In this document: piece after piece, positions 44,560 to 56,690 of the stretch
How the letters are laid out: every line of letters begins with the position of its first letter
Position numbering within the stretch: the stretch's first letter is position 1
Origin: Salmo trutta
Taxonomy: Eukaryota > Chordata > Actinopteri > Salmoniformes > Salmonidae
Reading direction: 5' to 3'
NCBI RefSeq assembly: GCF_901001165.1
Contig: NC_042961.1
Location: forward strand, 7,983,897 to 8,047,896
DNA length: 64,000 nt
Position numbers and translations under genes: made by a program
Notes under the pieces: generated by a model
What the model was told of the DNA's origin: nothing
The model's database searches: none
What the model saw: only the letters and a program-made list of their open reading frames with translations

Positions 44560-47136
44560 AATGGAAGCAGCAGGAAATCAGGACATCTCCCAGACGGTTG
44601 ACGAACTGGGATACCTACTTCGTAAGCAACACGACCAGCTGGCAAACCTGGGGACGGCTATAGAAGAGGTTCTTCAAAGTTTTGAACATGCCAGAGAGGC
44701 GTTGCCCTCCACTAGTGGAGGATACTCTGCCACCAGTCAAGCCAGCACATCAGTCCATTCAGCAGTCCGCCCAGGTCAGCGACGCACATTTGTCTCTTCC
44801 AGATAAATATAAGGAATCCCATCTGAATGCTATGGCTTCCTACTCCAGTGCTCCCTATATTTTGCGCATCAGATGGGAGCCCCCACCACCAAGAGGTCCA
44901 AGGTAGCCATGGTTATTTCTCTGCTGACTTGGTGGGTGTTGGAGTGGGCTATGGCCATCTGGGAAAGAGGAGAGGAGGAGCTGGCTTCATATGAGGGGTT
45001 CAGGGCTCTGTTCAGAGGTATTTTTGATCATCCACTGGAGGGTAGAGAGGGGGGTGAGCTGCTACTCCAACTACGGCAGCATAACCAGATCACTGCCGAG
45101 TACGCACTCACCTTCCATACAGTAGCAGCATCCAGCGGATGGAATGAGACGGCGCTCCGTATGCTTTTCCGAAGAGGACTGCACATGGAGGTCCAAACGG
45201 AACTGGCATGTCCTGACGACAACCACTCCTTGGACGCACGATGGCCATCCGGTTGGATAATCTACTTTGGGAGCGTCGGTACCCACATCGCTTCTCTCCC
45301 TCCCTCAGTGAACACTCTGATGCAGAGCCTGAACCTATGGAGGTAGGGGTCACACGACTCTCCCCGGCAGAGCGGCGCAGACGGAGACAGCTGAGGCTCT
45401 GTCTCTATTGTGGTCAGGGGGGCATCAGCTTCAGCGGTGTCCGGTACGTCCCAACTTGGGATCCATGAGAGCAGCGGGACGGTCACGTTATCTTCCACCT
45501 CCTTGGGCAGGTGTGAGTATCCCATCTTCATCAGTTTCTGTTAAGCCCTTTTTAGCTGGCTGTCCCTCATGTACTGTTTCTACAGTGCTAGTGGATTCCG
45601 GTGCCACGGAACTTTATTAATCAGACCCTTGCCTCCTCTCTGAACATCCCCTCATATCCGCTCTCCTCTCCGTTTCTGGTTCAAGCCCTTGATATTCGGC
45701 TACTTGGATCCGGAACCATCACACACATCCCCACACCACTCACCCTCACTGTGGAGTCCATTCATCAGGAAACCATCCCCTTCATCACTAGTGCACCAGC
45801 TCACAAGATCATTATCCAATGCCATAACCCCACCATCTCATGGTCAAGGATGTGAATCCCGGACTGGTCACCCGAATGCCGGAGGATCTGTTTTCCTGTT
45901 CCCTCTCATGTCGTAGCCCCTGTGGTCTGGGACGTAGATGTGGACATTCGCCAAGCTCTGGAGAGGGAACCCAATCCCACTACCTGTTCTCCTGAGCGCA
46001 TCTACATTCCCATGGAGGTAAGGGAGTGACTGTTGTCCTGGGCACGCACAGCTGTTGTCGCTGGACATCTTGGGATCACCCGTACTATACAATCACTCTC
46101 TGAAAAGTACTGGTGGCCCGCCTTGGTGCAGGACGTTACTCGCTGCGTCAACTCCGGTTCTGTGTGTGCCCAAACTAAGTCTCCCCGGCACGCTGCAGCA
46201 GGGAAACTCCTTCCCGTGCCTCAGCGTCCCTGGTCTCATCTGTTCATTGACTATTACCAATCTCCCCCCTCTGACGGTTCCACCAACATTCTGGTGGTTG
46301 TAGACAGAGTTTCTAAATCATGCCGGTTTATTCCTCCCTCTGATCTCCCTACCTCTGTTCCAGCAGGTCTTCCGGCACTATGGCCTTCCGGAGGATATCG
46401 TCTCTGACCGTGGCCCCAATTCACATCACGGGTATGGAGGGCTTTCATAGAGAACCTGGGGGTCATGGTCAGCCTCACTTCCGGGTACCATCCTCAGTCC
46501 AACGGGCAGGTGGAGAGGATGAACCAGGAGCTGCGGAGGTTCCTGAGGAGTCACTGCCAGGACCGGCAGGGGGAGTGGGCCTGATTCATTCCCTAGGCGG
46601 AATATTCCCAGAATTCATTGTCACTCCTCCACCGGGCTTACTCCCTTCCAGTGTGTCCTGGGTTATAAACCGGCCCTGGCTCCGTGGATTCCGAGCCAGA
46701 CCGAGGCCCCTGCGGTGGACGAATGGTTTCAGCGCACAGGAGGTTTGGAGGGATGCTCTGGTGTGCCGTCCATCGCCAGAAGGAGCAGGCGGATTGCCAC
46801 CACAGTGAGGCGCCCGTGTTACATTCTGGTGATTGCGTCTGGCTCTCCACCAGGAACCTCCCACTCTGCCTGCCCTGCAAGAAGCTGAGCCCCCAGTTTG
46901 TGGAACCGTTCAAGTTTTTCCAGAGGTTCAACCAGGTGAGGTATAGGTTACAGCTTCCAGTTTACTGCCGTAGCTCACCTTCGTTTCATGTCTCCCTTCT
47001 CAGGCCATTGGTTCCTGGTCCCCTGGCTGATGCTGTCCCCATGACCTCCCTCGACATCAAGGGGAGGGGTGTCCCGCCTATGCTGTCAGATCCCTACTGG
47101 ACTGACGACGTCGTGGGGGTCGGCTCTAGTACCTAG
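44560..47136 (+). pseudogene. gypsy gag-pol remnant
   Basis: Gag capsid-like block FRGIFDHPLEGREGGELLLQ and NQITAEYALTFHTVAASSGW (44873-45240). A zinc-knuckle remnant, RLCLYCGQGG, near 45390. A protease-like block, VLVDSGATELYINQTLASSL, across a frameshift near 45585-45640. Sequence then jumps to the integrase region (SEKYWWPALVQDVTRCVNSG, 46093-46160; ILVVVDRVSKSCRFI, 46285-46340) and the C-terminal end (RSSPSFHVSLLRPLVPGPLA, 46968-47030). Reverse transcriptase and RNase H are essentially absent between about 45860 and 45950. Many frameshifts and stops. Confidence 0.85.
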
Positions 47137-47306
47137 TGGACTAGGAGGAGTACAGCCCAGAGGAGCGGTGTTGGGTTCCAGTGGTGGACACTCTGGACCC
47201 CAACATCATCCATGATTTCCATCTTCACCGCCCGGACCGGCCCACTCCTCGTTCTCGGGGGCCGGCGTCGTTCTGCGGCTGGAGCCATGCGTCAAGGAGG
47301 GGGTAC

Positions 47307-47605
47307 AGTCACGTATACTCCCCCTCCGGCGTTCGACGTCATAGGTTTACTAACCACCAGTCCTGGCATTCATCATTATGCACACCTGGCATTCATCATT
47401 ACGCGCACCTGCGCTTCATCAGTAGGCACACCTGGACTCAATCACTTCACTGATTACCTCCCCTATATCTGTCACTCCCTGAGTTCCATTCCAAAGCAGT
47501 ATTGACTGTGTTTCTTGTCAGTACACTACTCATGTATCTTGTATTGTTTCATTTATTAGACTTACCATCTGCACTTGCTTCCCGACTCCCATCGTCCACG
47601 TTACA
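47307..47605 (+). repeat. gypsy 3' LTR
   Basis: Begins AGTCACGTATACTCC (first base changed from T) and ends CCACGTTACA. It contains a small internal duplication of CATTCATCATTA. Confidence 0.88.
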
Positions 47606-47934
47606 AACTGATTGGCTCAAATGCATTAAGCAAAGAAATTCCACAAATGAACTTTTAACAAGGCACACCTGTTAATTGAAATGGATTCCAGGTGACTACT
47701 TCATGAAGCTGTTTGAGTGTGCAAATTTGTCATCAAGGCAAAGGGTGGCTTCTTTGAAGAATCTCAAATATAAAATATATTTTGAGTTGTGTAACACTTG
47801 TTTGGTTGCTACATGATTCCATATGTGTTATTTCATGGTTCTGATGTCTTCACTGTTAGTTTACAATGTAGAAAATAGTAAAAATAAAGAAACCATTTTA
47901 TGAGTAGGTGTGTCAACTTTTGGCTGGTACTGTA

Positions 47935-48519
47935 TGTTCCTCAAGTTCTTGGCTCTTTACAGAATGGCTACCTTGAACCTCAGGATCTTGACTAACGGCC
48001 AGGGCCTCTCACCGGGGGTGGGTTTTCCAGTCCTGTGGTCCATCTTCAATTTCTCAGATCATTTCCCTCGCTTTGTCCTCAGACTCCATCTAGGTCTCGT
48101 GGAGATTCTGCAATTCTGTCCACAACCATGTTCTGCCTTGATTGTCCCTTGAGTCTGATTTATCCATCATGGATTCACACACAGAACTGATGTCCTCTCA
48201 ATGGCTTACAGATTGCTGTCATCTTGCCGTCATGTCTGTTCCTGTTCTTCCACCGCCAGGCTGCCCTGCATTACGCACTCCTGCCGCCATTTACACACAC
48301 CTGCCTTCCCTCGTCATGTGCTTCAGCGATACTGGACTCAATCATCTGTTTATTACCTCCCCTATATTTGTCAGTTCCCCAGCTGTTCCCTGCTGCTGCA
48401 TTGTTTGTCATATGTCTGTGTTACCCGTGTGCTGACGCTGTTCCTGTCTTGTTCTATGTCTGTTCCCGACTAAATGACTGACTCCCCGTACCTGCTTCTC
48501 CTGTCCGGCGTCGGCCCTT
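47935..48519 (+). other. possible LTR-like fragment
   Basis: The stretch from about 48217 (TGTCATCTTGCCGTCATG) to 48519 (GGCGTCGGCCCTTACA) has TG..CA ends and a composition like the gypsy LTR above (ACTGGACTCAATCATCTGTT, TTACCTCCCCTATAT). No target duplication was found. The part before it is unassigned. Confidence 0.3.
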
Positions 48520-49130
48520 ACATCGTTCTCCTGTTTCAACTCATTGAGCTGACCCTGGGAGAACTGCAAACTGTTCCTCAGGTCCTGGACCTCTCTGGTC
48601 AGATCTTCCATTATTTTATTAGTTGAATCCACCAGTATTTGGACAAAACACTTGAAGCTATTTTCTTGTAACAACTGCTTGTAGAACTCTTTTTGGTTGT
48701 TTAAAAGATCCTTCACCTGTGATAGAGAGACACCACTGTCCTCAACGGTACTCCCGCTGGCTTTGGATTTGTCATGTTAGCAACGTAGGTTGCACTGTTA
48801 CTCCTCGCAGGTCACAGGGAAGATTGAAAACAAACAGCAGGGATCTAGACAGCCACAAACCCGGGACAATCCGCGATCCCAGCCACAATGGCTAACCGCA
48901 TCGCGAGCTGTGTTCAATCCCTCAAGAAAACCGTACTAGCTTGATAGGCAGCTAGCTAGTAGCTAGGCTAGCTACTACGCCAAATAGCTCAGACTATTGG
49001 TCGGCACTGGACAGAGAGTAGCAGTCCCAGCAACTGATGCCAAAAAAATAACCTTTCCAATACACACTCAAAACAACAAACCGAGCTCTCCCTCGTTGTT
49101 CGTTCAACAGGATCGCCCATGATCATTGTA
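48520..49130 (-). mobile_element. LINE 5' region with ORF1-like coiled coil
   Basis: Minus frame with SQVKDLLNNQKEFYKQLLQE then FVQILVDSTNKIMEDLTREV and QDLRNSLQFSQGQLNELKQE (48745-48525), a heptad-type segment typical of LINE ORF1 starts. A GC-richer leader follows upstream to about 49130. It ends where the LTR-like fragment begins. Confidence 0.6.
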
Positions 49131-49336
49131 GAAAAATGATCACACACACATAGGTTCTATGTATTAAAGTCAGTTGACAAGACATACTGCATTTATTTTA
49201 ATTTTGACTCCAATGGGACACAATGGTCATGTAGATACGACCATAAAATTGCAACCATCGATGGCTACCAGATTATCAGCTGGGCTTCGTTTTTCAAAAT
49301 GTTTAATCTAGATCAGATTATCCCGAGTCTGTAAAA

Positions 49337-49508
49337 CTGCATTTAGACTGTAACACAATTCTGATCTTTTTTTCCACTAAATTGTTATTTTGACCAATCA
49401 GATCAGTTCTAAAAACAGATCTGATGTTGAAGAGATCTGATGTGAATGGTCAAAAGACCAATTAGTGGAAAATATATCAGAGTTGGGCTGGCTAACTAAA
49501 CGCAGCCT
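49337..49508. repeat. palindromic MITE
   Basis: Left arm TGCATTTAGACTGTAACACA..TCTGATCTTTTTTTCCACTA. Right arm is the imperfect reverse (TTAGTGGAAAATATATCAGA..TAACTAAACGCAG). Centre rich in CAGATCTGAT-like motifs. Confidence 0.75.
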
Positions 49509-50035
49509 AAAATTATTTTGTTGCAATCCAGGATCAGATCAATCTGGCTGTTTTTGAGCAGGTTTTTCAGAAAATAATCTGATAATAATTTTGATCCAGA
49601 TACCACAATATAAAAATCACAGAATCCATAGTGCATTGAACAGGCCTACACCATGCCATCTACTAGACAGGTTAGGGTACTACTTCTACACTGTAAACTA
49701 CATACATGAAGGTACCTAAGATGAAACATAATATAGCCTGCATATCACTTGTAAGTACATTAATTTATTTTACACTTCTCAATATAACTGACCACATACC
49801 AGGGGAGAACGACTGCCCCTCTCATTGAAACCACGGAAGTTCAAGGCCAATCGTGGTACTACAGGCATTCTTAGCAGAAAACAGGATCCCCCATGAAAGT
49901 GTATGGAAATATGGCAATCTTCATGTAAACATTTTTTTAAGACGATCATGGTACAAATAATTGCTTCTAATACATCAGATGTATGTCCTTGAAACGATTA
50001 TTTTAATATCGCACTCAAAAGAAGACGATAATGTA

Positions 50036-50536
50036 CAGGTAACTGCCAAAAATAATGGAAACACGATTAAATGAGGGATACAAAGGATATTGAAAGCAGG
50101 TGCTTCCACACAGGTGTGTTTGTTAGTTAATTAAGCAATTAACATCCCATCATGCTTAGGGTCATTTGTAAAAATGCTGTGCAGGGCATTATTTTGGCTA
50201 CCATGTCTATGCCCCATAGGATGACATTGCCCCCATCCACAGGGCACGAGTGGTCACTGAATGGTTTGATAAGTGTGAAAACAATATAAGCCATATACTA
50301 TGGCATTCTCAGTCACCAGATCTCAACCCAACTGAACACTTATGGGAGATTCTGGAGCTGCGCCTGAGACAGCATTTTCCACCACCATCAACAAAACACC
50401 AAATGATGGAATTTATCATAGAAGAATGGTGTCACATCCCTCCAATATACCATTGTAGAATCTATGCCAAGGTCCAAGGTTCTGACTCATTGAAGACACG
50501 TTATGTTGGTGTTTCCTTTATTTTGGCAGTTACCTG
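50036..50536 (+). mobile_element. 501-bp internally deleted Tc1-like element
   Basis: TA duplications at 50034-50035 and 50537-50538. Nearly perfect terminal inverted repeats of about 28 bp (CAGGTAACTGCCAAAAATAA). It retains a piece of transposase with VVTEWFDKCENN and SQSPDLNPTEHLWEILELRL (third catalytic block, Glu of HLWE) but no first or second block. Nonautonomous. Confidence 0.93.
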
Positions 50537-50983
50537 TAGATGCAGCCTGCAGTACCATAGTCGGCCTTCAACATGAGATACTCAATGAGAGAGGGCAGCA
50601 CTGAGCTAGCCTGCAACATCACTTCCTATGGTAGCTCAAACTGTGCATGTTATGTTTGAGACGCCATTTTAACCGACTTCATCTGGTTTCAATGCGCTAT
50701 TGAGTCTTCACATAGGAATTATGCACATTTTCAGCAACAAAACTATTCTAATCACTAGCTTTTGAGTTTTGACGCAAAACATCACTTAATCCTGATTAAA
50801 GGTCGGATTGGATGACCAAATCCATATCCATATCTGGATGATCAGAATAAAAAAATTATCTTTTGAAGTTTCCAATTGGAACATTTAATCCAAACCGATT
50901 GCTGAAATGCGATCAGAAAAGTGGTACCAGATGTGCCGTGGCTTTAAGAACAATCATCATTACCCCTTCTTCTTGGGGGTCCC

Positions 50984-51177
50984 TAGTTACCACAACCACA
51001 AAGTAATAAAGCTTGCCCATTTCTAAAATGTTTCTTTTTACAATCTGGCCCCAACCTTAACCCTAACCTTAATCACACTGCTAACCTTATGCCTAACCCA
51101 AACCTTAAGTTAAAACCCTTTTATTTTATTTTATAAATGTTTACAATATAGCCAATTTTGACTTTGTATCTGTGCTT
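50984..51177. mobile_element. MITE 'TAGTTACCACAGCC', copy 3 of 3
   Basis: Left end TAGTTACCACAACCACAAAG. Internal ACCTTAACCCTAACCTTAAT and TTTACAATATAGCCAATTTT match copies 1 and 2. The right end is eroded. Confidence 0.75.
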
Positions 51178-51809
51178 GGTGGGTATTATCAAATCATTGC
51201 AAAATCACATCTTAAAATTGTGTAATATATGGCCAGCTTTAGTCCTGCTTGCTACCAAAATCTTTCAAGGTTCGCCCTCTGGTGGGTATTATGATCGGAA
51301 CAACATTATCCAACTATCAAGCAGACTAAGGACGATTTATCTATTTGACAATCATTCCGTACCATAGCTGCGGGAAGTAGGGGTGCTGAGGGTGCTGCAT
51401 CACCCCTGAGAAATCAGGAATACATTTAAAAAATGTCATATTTAAAATAAAAATATATTTTTACTAGTCCTGTATTAGCCATCCTTTATAGCCGTCTGTA
51501 GCATGTGTAAAATGTTTTCGTACCACTCCCACCCCCAAACATCTTTCTGTGGCTATGTTCCGTACAACTGAAATAAAGTATTTCCTTGTTTACCGCAGAA
51601 AATCTACTGTGGCAATGATTACCCGACATGTTATATGAATGAAACACTAACGTTGGTGTAGCCTACTTTTATTATTTTATTAGTCTCCAATTTATGTAAT
51701 CCATTAAATACAACAAGAAATGTGTCTCGTATGGTCATTTCTTATCAAGATCAAGGTTAAAAATCTCTGGACTGCACATATTTGAAATGCGTAATTTTCT
51801 GAAGTAATA
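51178..51809. other. no feature seen
   Basis: Spacer between the MITE and the next Tc1 element. Confidence 0.4.
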
Positions 51810-53310
51810 CACTGCTCAAAAAAATAAAGGGAACACTTAAACAACACAATGTAACTCCAAGTCAATCACACTTCTGTGAAATCAAACTGTCCACTTAGGA
51901 AGCAACACTGATTGACAATACATTTCACATGCTGTTGTGCAAATGGAATAGACAACAGGTGGAAATTATAGGCAATTAGCAAGACACCCCCAATAAAGGA
52001 GTGGTTCTGCAGGTGGTGACCACAGACCACTTCTCAGTTCCTATGCTTCCTGGCTGATGTTTTGGTCACTTTTGAATGCTGGCGGTGCTTTCACTCTAGT
52101 GGTAGCATGAGACGGAGTCTACAACCCACACAAGTGGCTCAGGTAGTGCAGCTCATCCAGGATGACACATCAATGCGAGCTGTGTCTGTCAGTGTAGTGT
52201 CCAGAGCATGGAGGCGCTACCAGGAGACAGGCCAGTACATCAGGAGACGTGGAGGAGGCCGTAAGAGGGCAACAACCCAGCAGCAGGACCGCTACCTCCG
52301 CCTTTGGGCAAGGAGGAGCAGGAGGAGCACTGCCAAAGCCCTGCAAAATGACCTCCAGCAGGCCACAAATGTGCATGTGTCTGCTCAAACGGTCAGAAAC
52401 AGACTCCATGAGGGTGGTATGAGGGCCCGACGTCCACTGGTGGGGGTTGTGCTTACAGCCCAACACCGTGCAGGACGTTTGGCATTTGCCAGAGAACACC
52501 AAGATTGGCAAATTCGCCACTGGCGCCCTGTGCTCTTCACAGATGAAAGCAGGTTCACACTGAGCGCGTGACAGACGTGACAGAGTCTGGAGACGCCGTG
52601 GAGAACGTTCTGCTGCCTGCAACATCCTCCAGCATTTGGCGTTGGGTCAGTCATGGTGTGGGGTGGCATTTCTTTGGGGGGCCGCACAGCCCTCCATGTG
52701 CTCTCCAGAGGTAGCCTGACTGCCATTAGGTACCGAGATGAGATCCTCAGACCCCTTGTGAGACCATATGCTGGTGCGGTTGGCCCTGGATTCGTCCTAA
52801 TGCAAGACAATGCTAGACCTCATGTGGCTGGAGCGTGTCAGCAGTTCCTGCAAGAGGAAGGCATTGATGCTATGGACTGGCCCGCCCGTTCCCCAGACCC
52901 GAATCCAATTGAGCACATCTGGGACATCATGTCTCGCTCCATCCACCAACGCCACGTTGCACCACAGACTGTTCAGGAGTTGGCGGATGCTTTAGTCCAG
53001 GTCTGGGAGGAGATCCCTCAGGAGACCATCCGCCACCTCATCAGGAGCATGCCCAGGCATTGTAGGGAGGTCATACAGGCACGTGGAGGCCACACACACT
53101 ACTGGGCCTCATTTTGACTTGTTTTAAGGACATTACACCAAAGTTGGATCAGCCTGTACTGTGGTTTTCCACTTTAATTTTGAGTGTGACTCCAAATCCA
53201 GACCTCCATGGGTTGATAAATTGGATTTCCATTGATTATTTTTGTGTGATTTTGTTGTCAGCACATTCAACTATGTAAAGAAAAAAGTTTTTAATAAGAT
53301 TTCATATATA
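51810..53310 (+). mobile_element. Tc1-like element with CACTGCTCAAAAAAATAAAG end, right end lost
   Basis: The left end follows TA (51808-51809). The body runs to about 53310, where it passes into ATATAT sequence without a matching right terminal repeat. It contains an almost intact transposase. Families with this end are very widespread in fishes. Confidence 0.9.
52062..53117 (+). pseudogene. Tc1/mariner transposase, two open halves
   Basis: The first half (52062-52571; true start probably MRRSLQPTQVAQVV near 52110) has the helix-turn-helix region (TSMRAVSVSVVSRAWRRYQE) and the first catalytic block LFTDESRFTLS. The second half (52653-53117) has VWGGISLGGRTALHV, the second block LMQDNARPHVA, the third SPDPNPIEHIWDIM, and ends ARGGHTHYWASF. 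Between the halves a short deletion after TLSA and a disturbed stretch near 52635-52650 break the frame. Few other lesions, so this copy is relatively young. Confidence 0.92.
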
Positions 53311-54278
<968 letters not shown>

Positions 54279-54341
<63 letters not shown>

Positions 54342-54690
54342 AAGAGTGGCAGAGACAGAGAGAGTGGCAGAGGCAGAAAGAGACAGAGAGAAAGACTTCT
54401 CTCTGCTCAGGGCTGCAGTAGCTTCTAATTGAACATGGCCTCTGCTCCAAACTCCAGGCAACTCCAGAGTCAGAGAAATAGAGAGAGAAAGAGAAAGAGA
54501 GAGGAGAGCCAGAGAAAAAGAGTGAGAAAGAGAGAGGCAGAAAGAGGGAAGTAAAGACAGAGATAGAAAGACAGAGGCAAGGGCAGAGGCAGACAGAGAT
54601 ACAGAGGCAGAGATAAAGGCAGAAAGAGGCAGAGGCAGACAGAGAAACAGAGGCAGAGATACAGGCAGAGACATAGATAGGATAAACACA
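54279..54690. repeat. (CAGA)n run and purine-rich tract
   Basis: About 15 CAGA units (54279-54339), then some 350 bp of GA-rich sequence (AGAGAGA, AGGCAGA). Frames on either strand are composition artefacts. Confidence 0.93.
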
Positions 54691-55112
54691 CTAGCATATC
54701 CCTATGTTTACTCAGGTCTACAGAATCTTGAGATAAGGACAGGGTTCCATTACAGGGGTGCTGGGAACTTTCATAACAAATCTTAACTTTAATTTACATA
54801 AAGAATAGACCCACATTACTGTTAAGGTCACTCCCATTACTGTCCCTCATAACTGTTCTCAAGCTTGGTCCAGCCCAGATTTCCAAGACACATTTCTTTA
54901 GGTGAGCTAATTGGATAAGATTACCTTTAACCCAACTAAACTGATTGGTACGGTTAATTTGAATGTGGAATCCCTCTGGTCTGGATTTTAGCCTTGAATG
55001 GCATCACATTTTCTCTTCAGGCACTTTACCCATAAAAAACATGTTTATAATATTAATATTATACCATAGCCTACCATGTCTGTGTATATATTCTCTTCAG
55101 GTGTTTCCCCAT
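54691..55112. other. no feature seen
   Basis: Spacer before the 19-bp minisatellite. Confidence 0.4.
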
Positions 55113-55537
55113 ACAATATCAGTGTAATTATACAATATCAGTGTGATAATACAATGTCAGTGTAATTATACAATATCAGTGCGATAATACAATATCAGTG
55201 TGATAACACAATGTCAGTGTGATAATACAATATCAGTGTAATAATACAATAGTGTAATAATACAATGTCAGTGTATTAATACAATATCAGTGTCATAATA
55301 CAATGTCAGTGTAAAAATACAATATCAGTGTCATAATACAATGTCAGCGTAAAAATACAATGTCAGTGTCATAATACAATGTCAGTGTCATAATACAATG
55401 TCAGCGTAACAATGCAATATCAGTTTATTATTACAATTTCACTGAAATAACACAACGTCAGTGTCATAATACAATGTCTGTGTCAGAATACAATATCAGT
55501 GTGATAATACAATGTCAGTGTCATAACACAATGTCAG

Positions 55538-55918
55538 TGTCACGTCCTGACCATAGAAAGCTTTAATTTTCTCTTGTAGAGTAGGTCGGGGCGTGACAGG
55601 GGGTTTTGTCTAGTTTATTTATGTCTATGTTGGAGCTAGTTTTGGTATTTCTATGTTTTTTAGGGGGGGGGGGGTGATCTCCAATTAGAGGCAGCTGGTC
55701 ATCGTTGTCTCTAATTGGGGATCATATTTAAGTTGTTGTTTTTAACAGCAGGTTTTGTGGGAGATTATTTTGAGGTAGTGTATGTTTCACCTCTTCGTCA
55801 CGGTTTGTTATTTTGTTAAGTAGTTTATTTGTATGTCTTGCATAGTTTCACAGTTATAATAAAATGTGGAACGATACACACGATGCGCCTTGGTCTGCGT
55901 CATACAACAAACGTGACA
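55538..55918 (+). mobile_element. solo LTR (381 bp) in the minisatellite
   Basis: Begins TGTCACGTCCTGACC and ends CAAACGTGACA, with GTCAG on both sides (55533-55537 and 55919-55923). It contains a late AATAAA (in ATAATAAAATGTGG) near the right end. The 5-bp duplication fits a gypsy-type LTR. The array also contains GTCAG, so the duplication is suggestive rather than proof. Confidence 0.82.
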
Positions 55919-56690
55919 GTCAGTGTCATAACACAAGGTCAGCGGAATAATACAATGTCAGAGTAATAATAAAATGTGAGTCTAATAATACAATGTCAGC
56001 GTCATAATACAATGTCAGTGTAATAAAACAATATCATTGTAATAATATGTCAGTGTCAAAACACAATATCAGTGTCTAAATACAATATCAGTGTAATTAC
56101 ACAATGTCAGTGTCATAATAAAATGTCAGTGTCATAATACAATGTCAGTGTCATAATAAAATGTCAGTGTCATAATACAATGTCAGTGTCATAATACAAT
56201 GTCAGTGTAATAATACAATGTCAGTCTAATAATAAAATGTCAGTGTAATAATACAATGTCAGTGTAATAATAAAATGTCAGTGTCATAATACAATGTCAG
56301 TGTCATAATACAATGTCAGTGTCATAATACAATGTCAGTGTCATAATACAATGTCAGTCTAATAATAAAATGTCAGTGTAATAATACAATGTCAGTGTCA
56401 TAATACAATATCAGTTTATAATTACAATTTCACTGAAAAAACACAACATCAGTGTCATAATACAATATCAGTGTCATAATACAGTATCAGTGTGATAATA
56501 CAATATCAGCGTCATAATACAATATCAGTGTCATAATACAGTATCAGTGCAATAATGCAATTTCAGTGTCATAATACTGTCAGTTTATTAATACAATATC
56601 ATTGTCTTAATACAATATCAGTGTCAAAATAAATATCAGTGTCATAATAGAATGTCAGCGTAATAATACAAAATCAATGTCATAATACAA

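Larger units (their letters stand above)
44254..47605 (+). mobile_element. Ty3/gypsy LTR retrotransposon, internally deleted
   Basis: LTRs at 44254-44543 and 47307-47605 are similar over their length (GTTTACTAACCACC, CATCATTACGCGCACCTG, ACCTGGACTC, GTCACTCCCTGAGTTCCATT, CCACGTTACA). AACTG target duplications lie at 44249-44253 and 47606-47610. A purine run, AAGGAGGGGG, precedes the right LTR. At 3.35 kb it is short for a gypsy element because most of the reverse-transcriptase/RNase H region is gone. The LTRs differ at many sites, so the insertion is not recent. Confidence 0.93.
43646..47932 (-). mobile_element. Tc1-like element, 3'-truncated, interrupted by a gypsy element
   Basis: The 5' terminal repeat ends TTTTGGCTGGTACTG at 47932, followed by TA. 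The 5'UTR runs 47932-47611. Transposase N-terminal sequence continues at 44248-43646 (RISSLELPASEIVAQINASR; STSTAQRRLCESGLHG; WKSVLWSDESKFEIFGSNRR-like near 43770-43690), with frameshifts. The part after the first catalytic block is missing. The Ty3/gypsy element 44254-47605 sits in the 5' untranslated part. Confidence 0.88.

Noticed and set aside
48217..48519. Complete solo LTR
   Set aside because: Ends are LTR-like, but the flanking 5 bp do not match, so it is reported only as a possible fragment.
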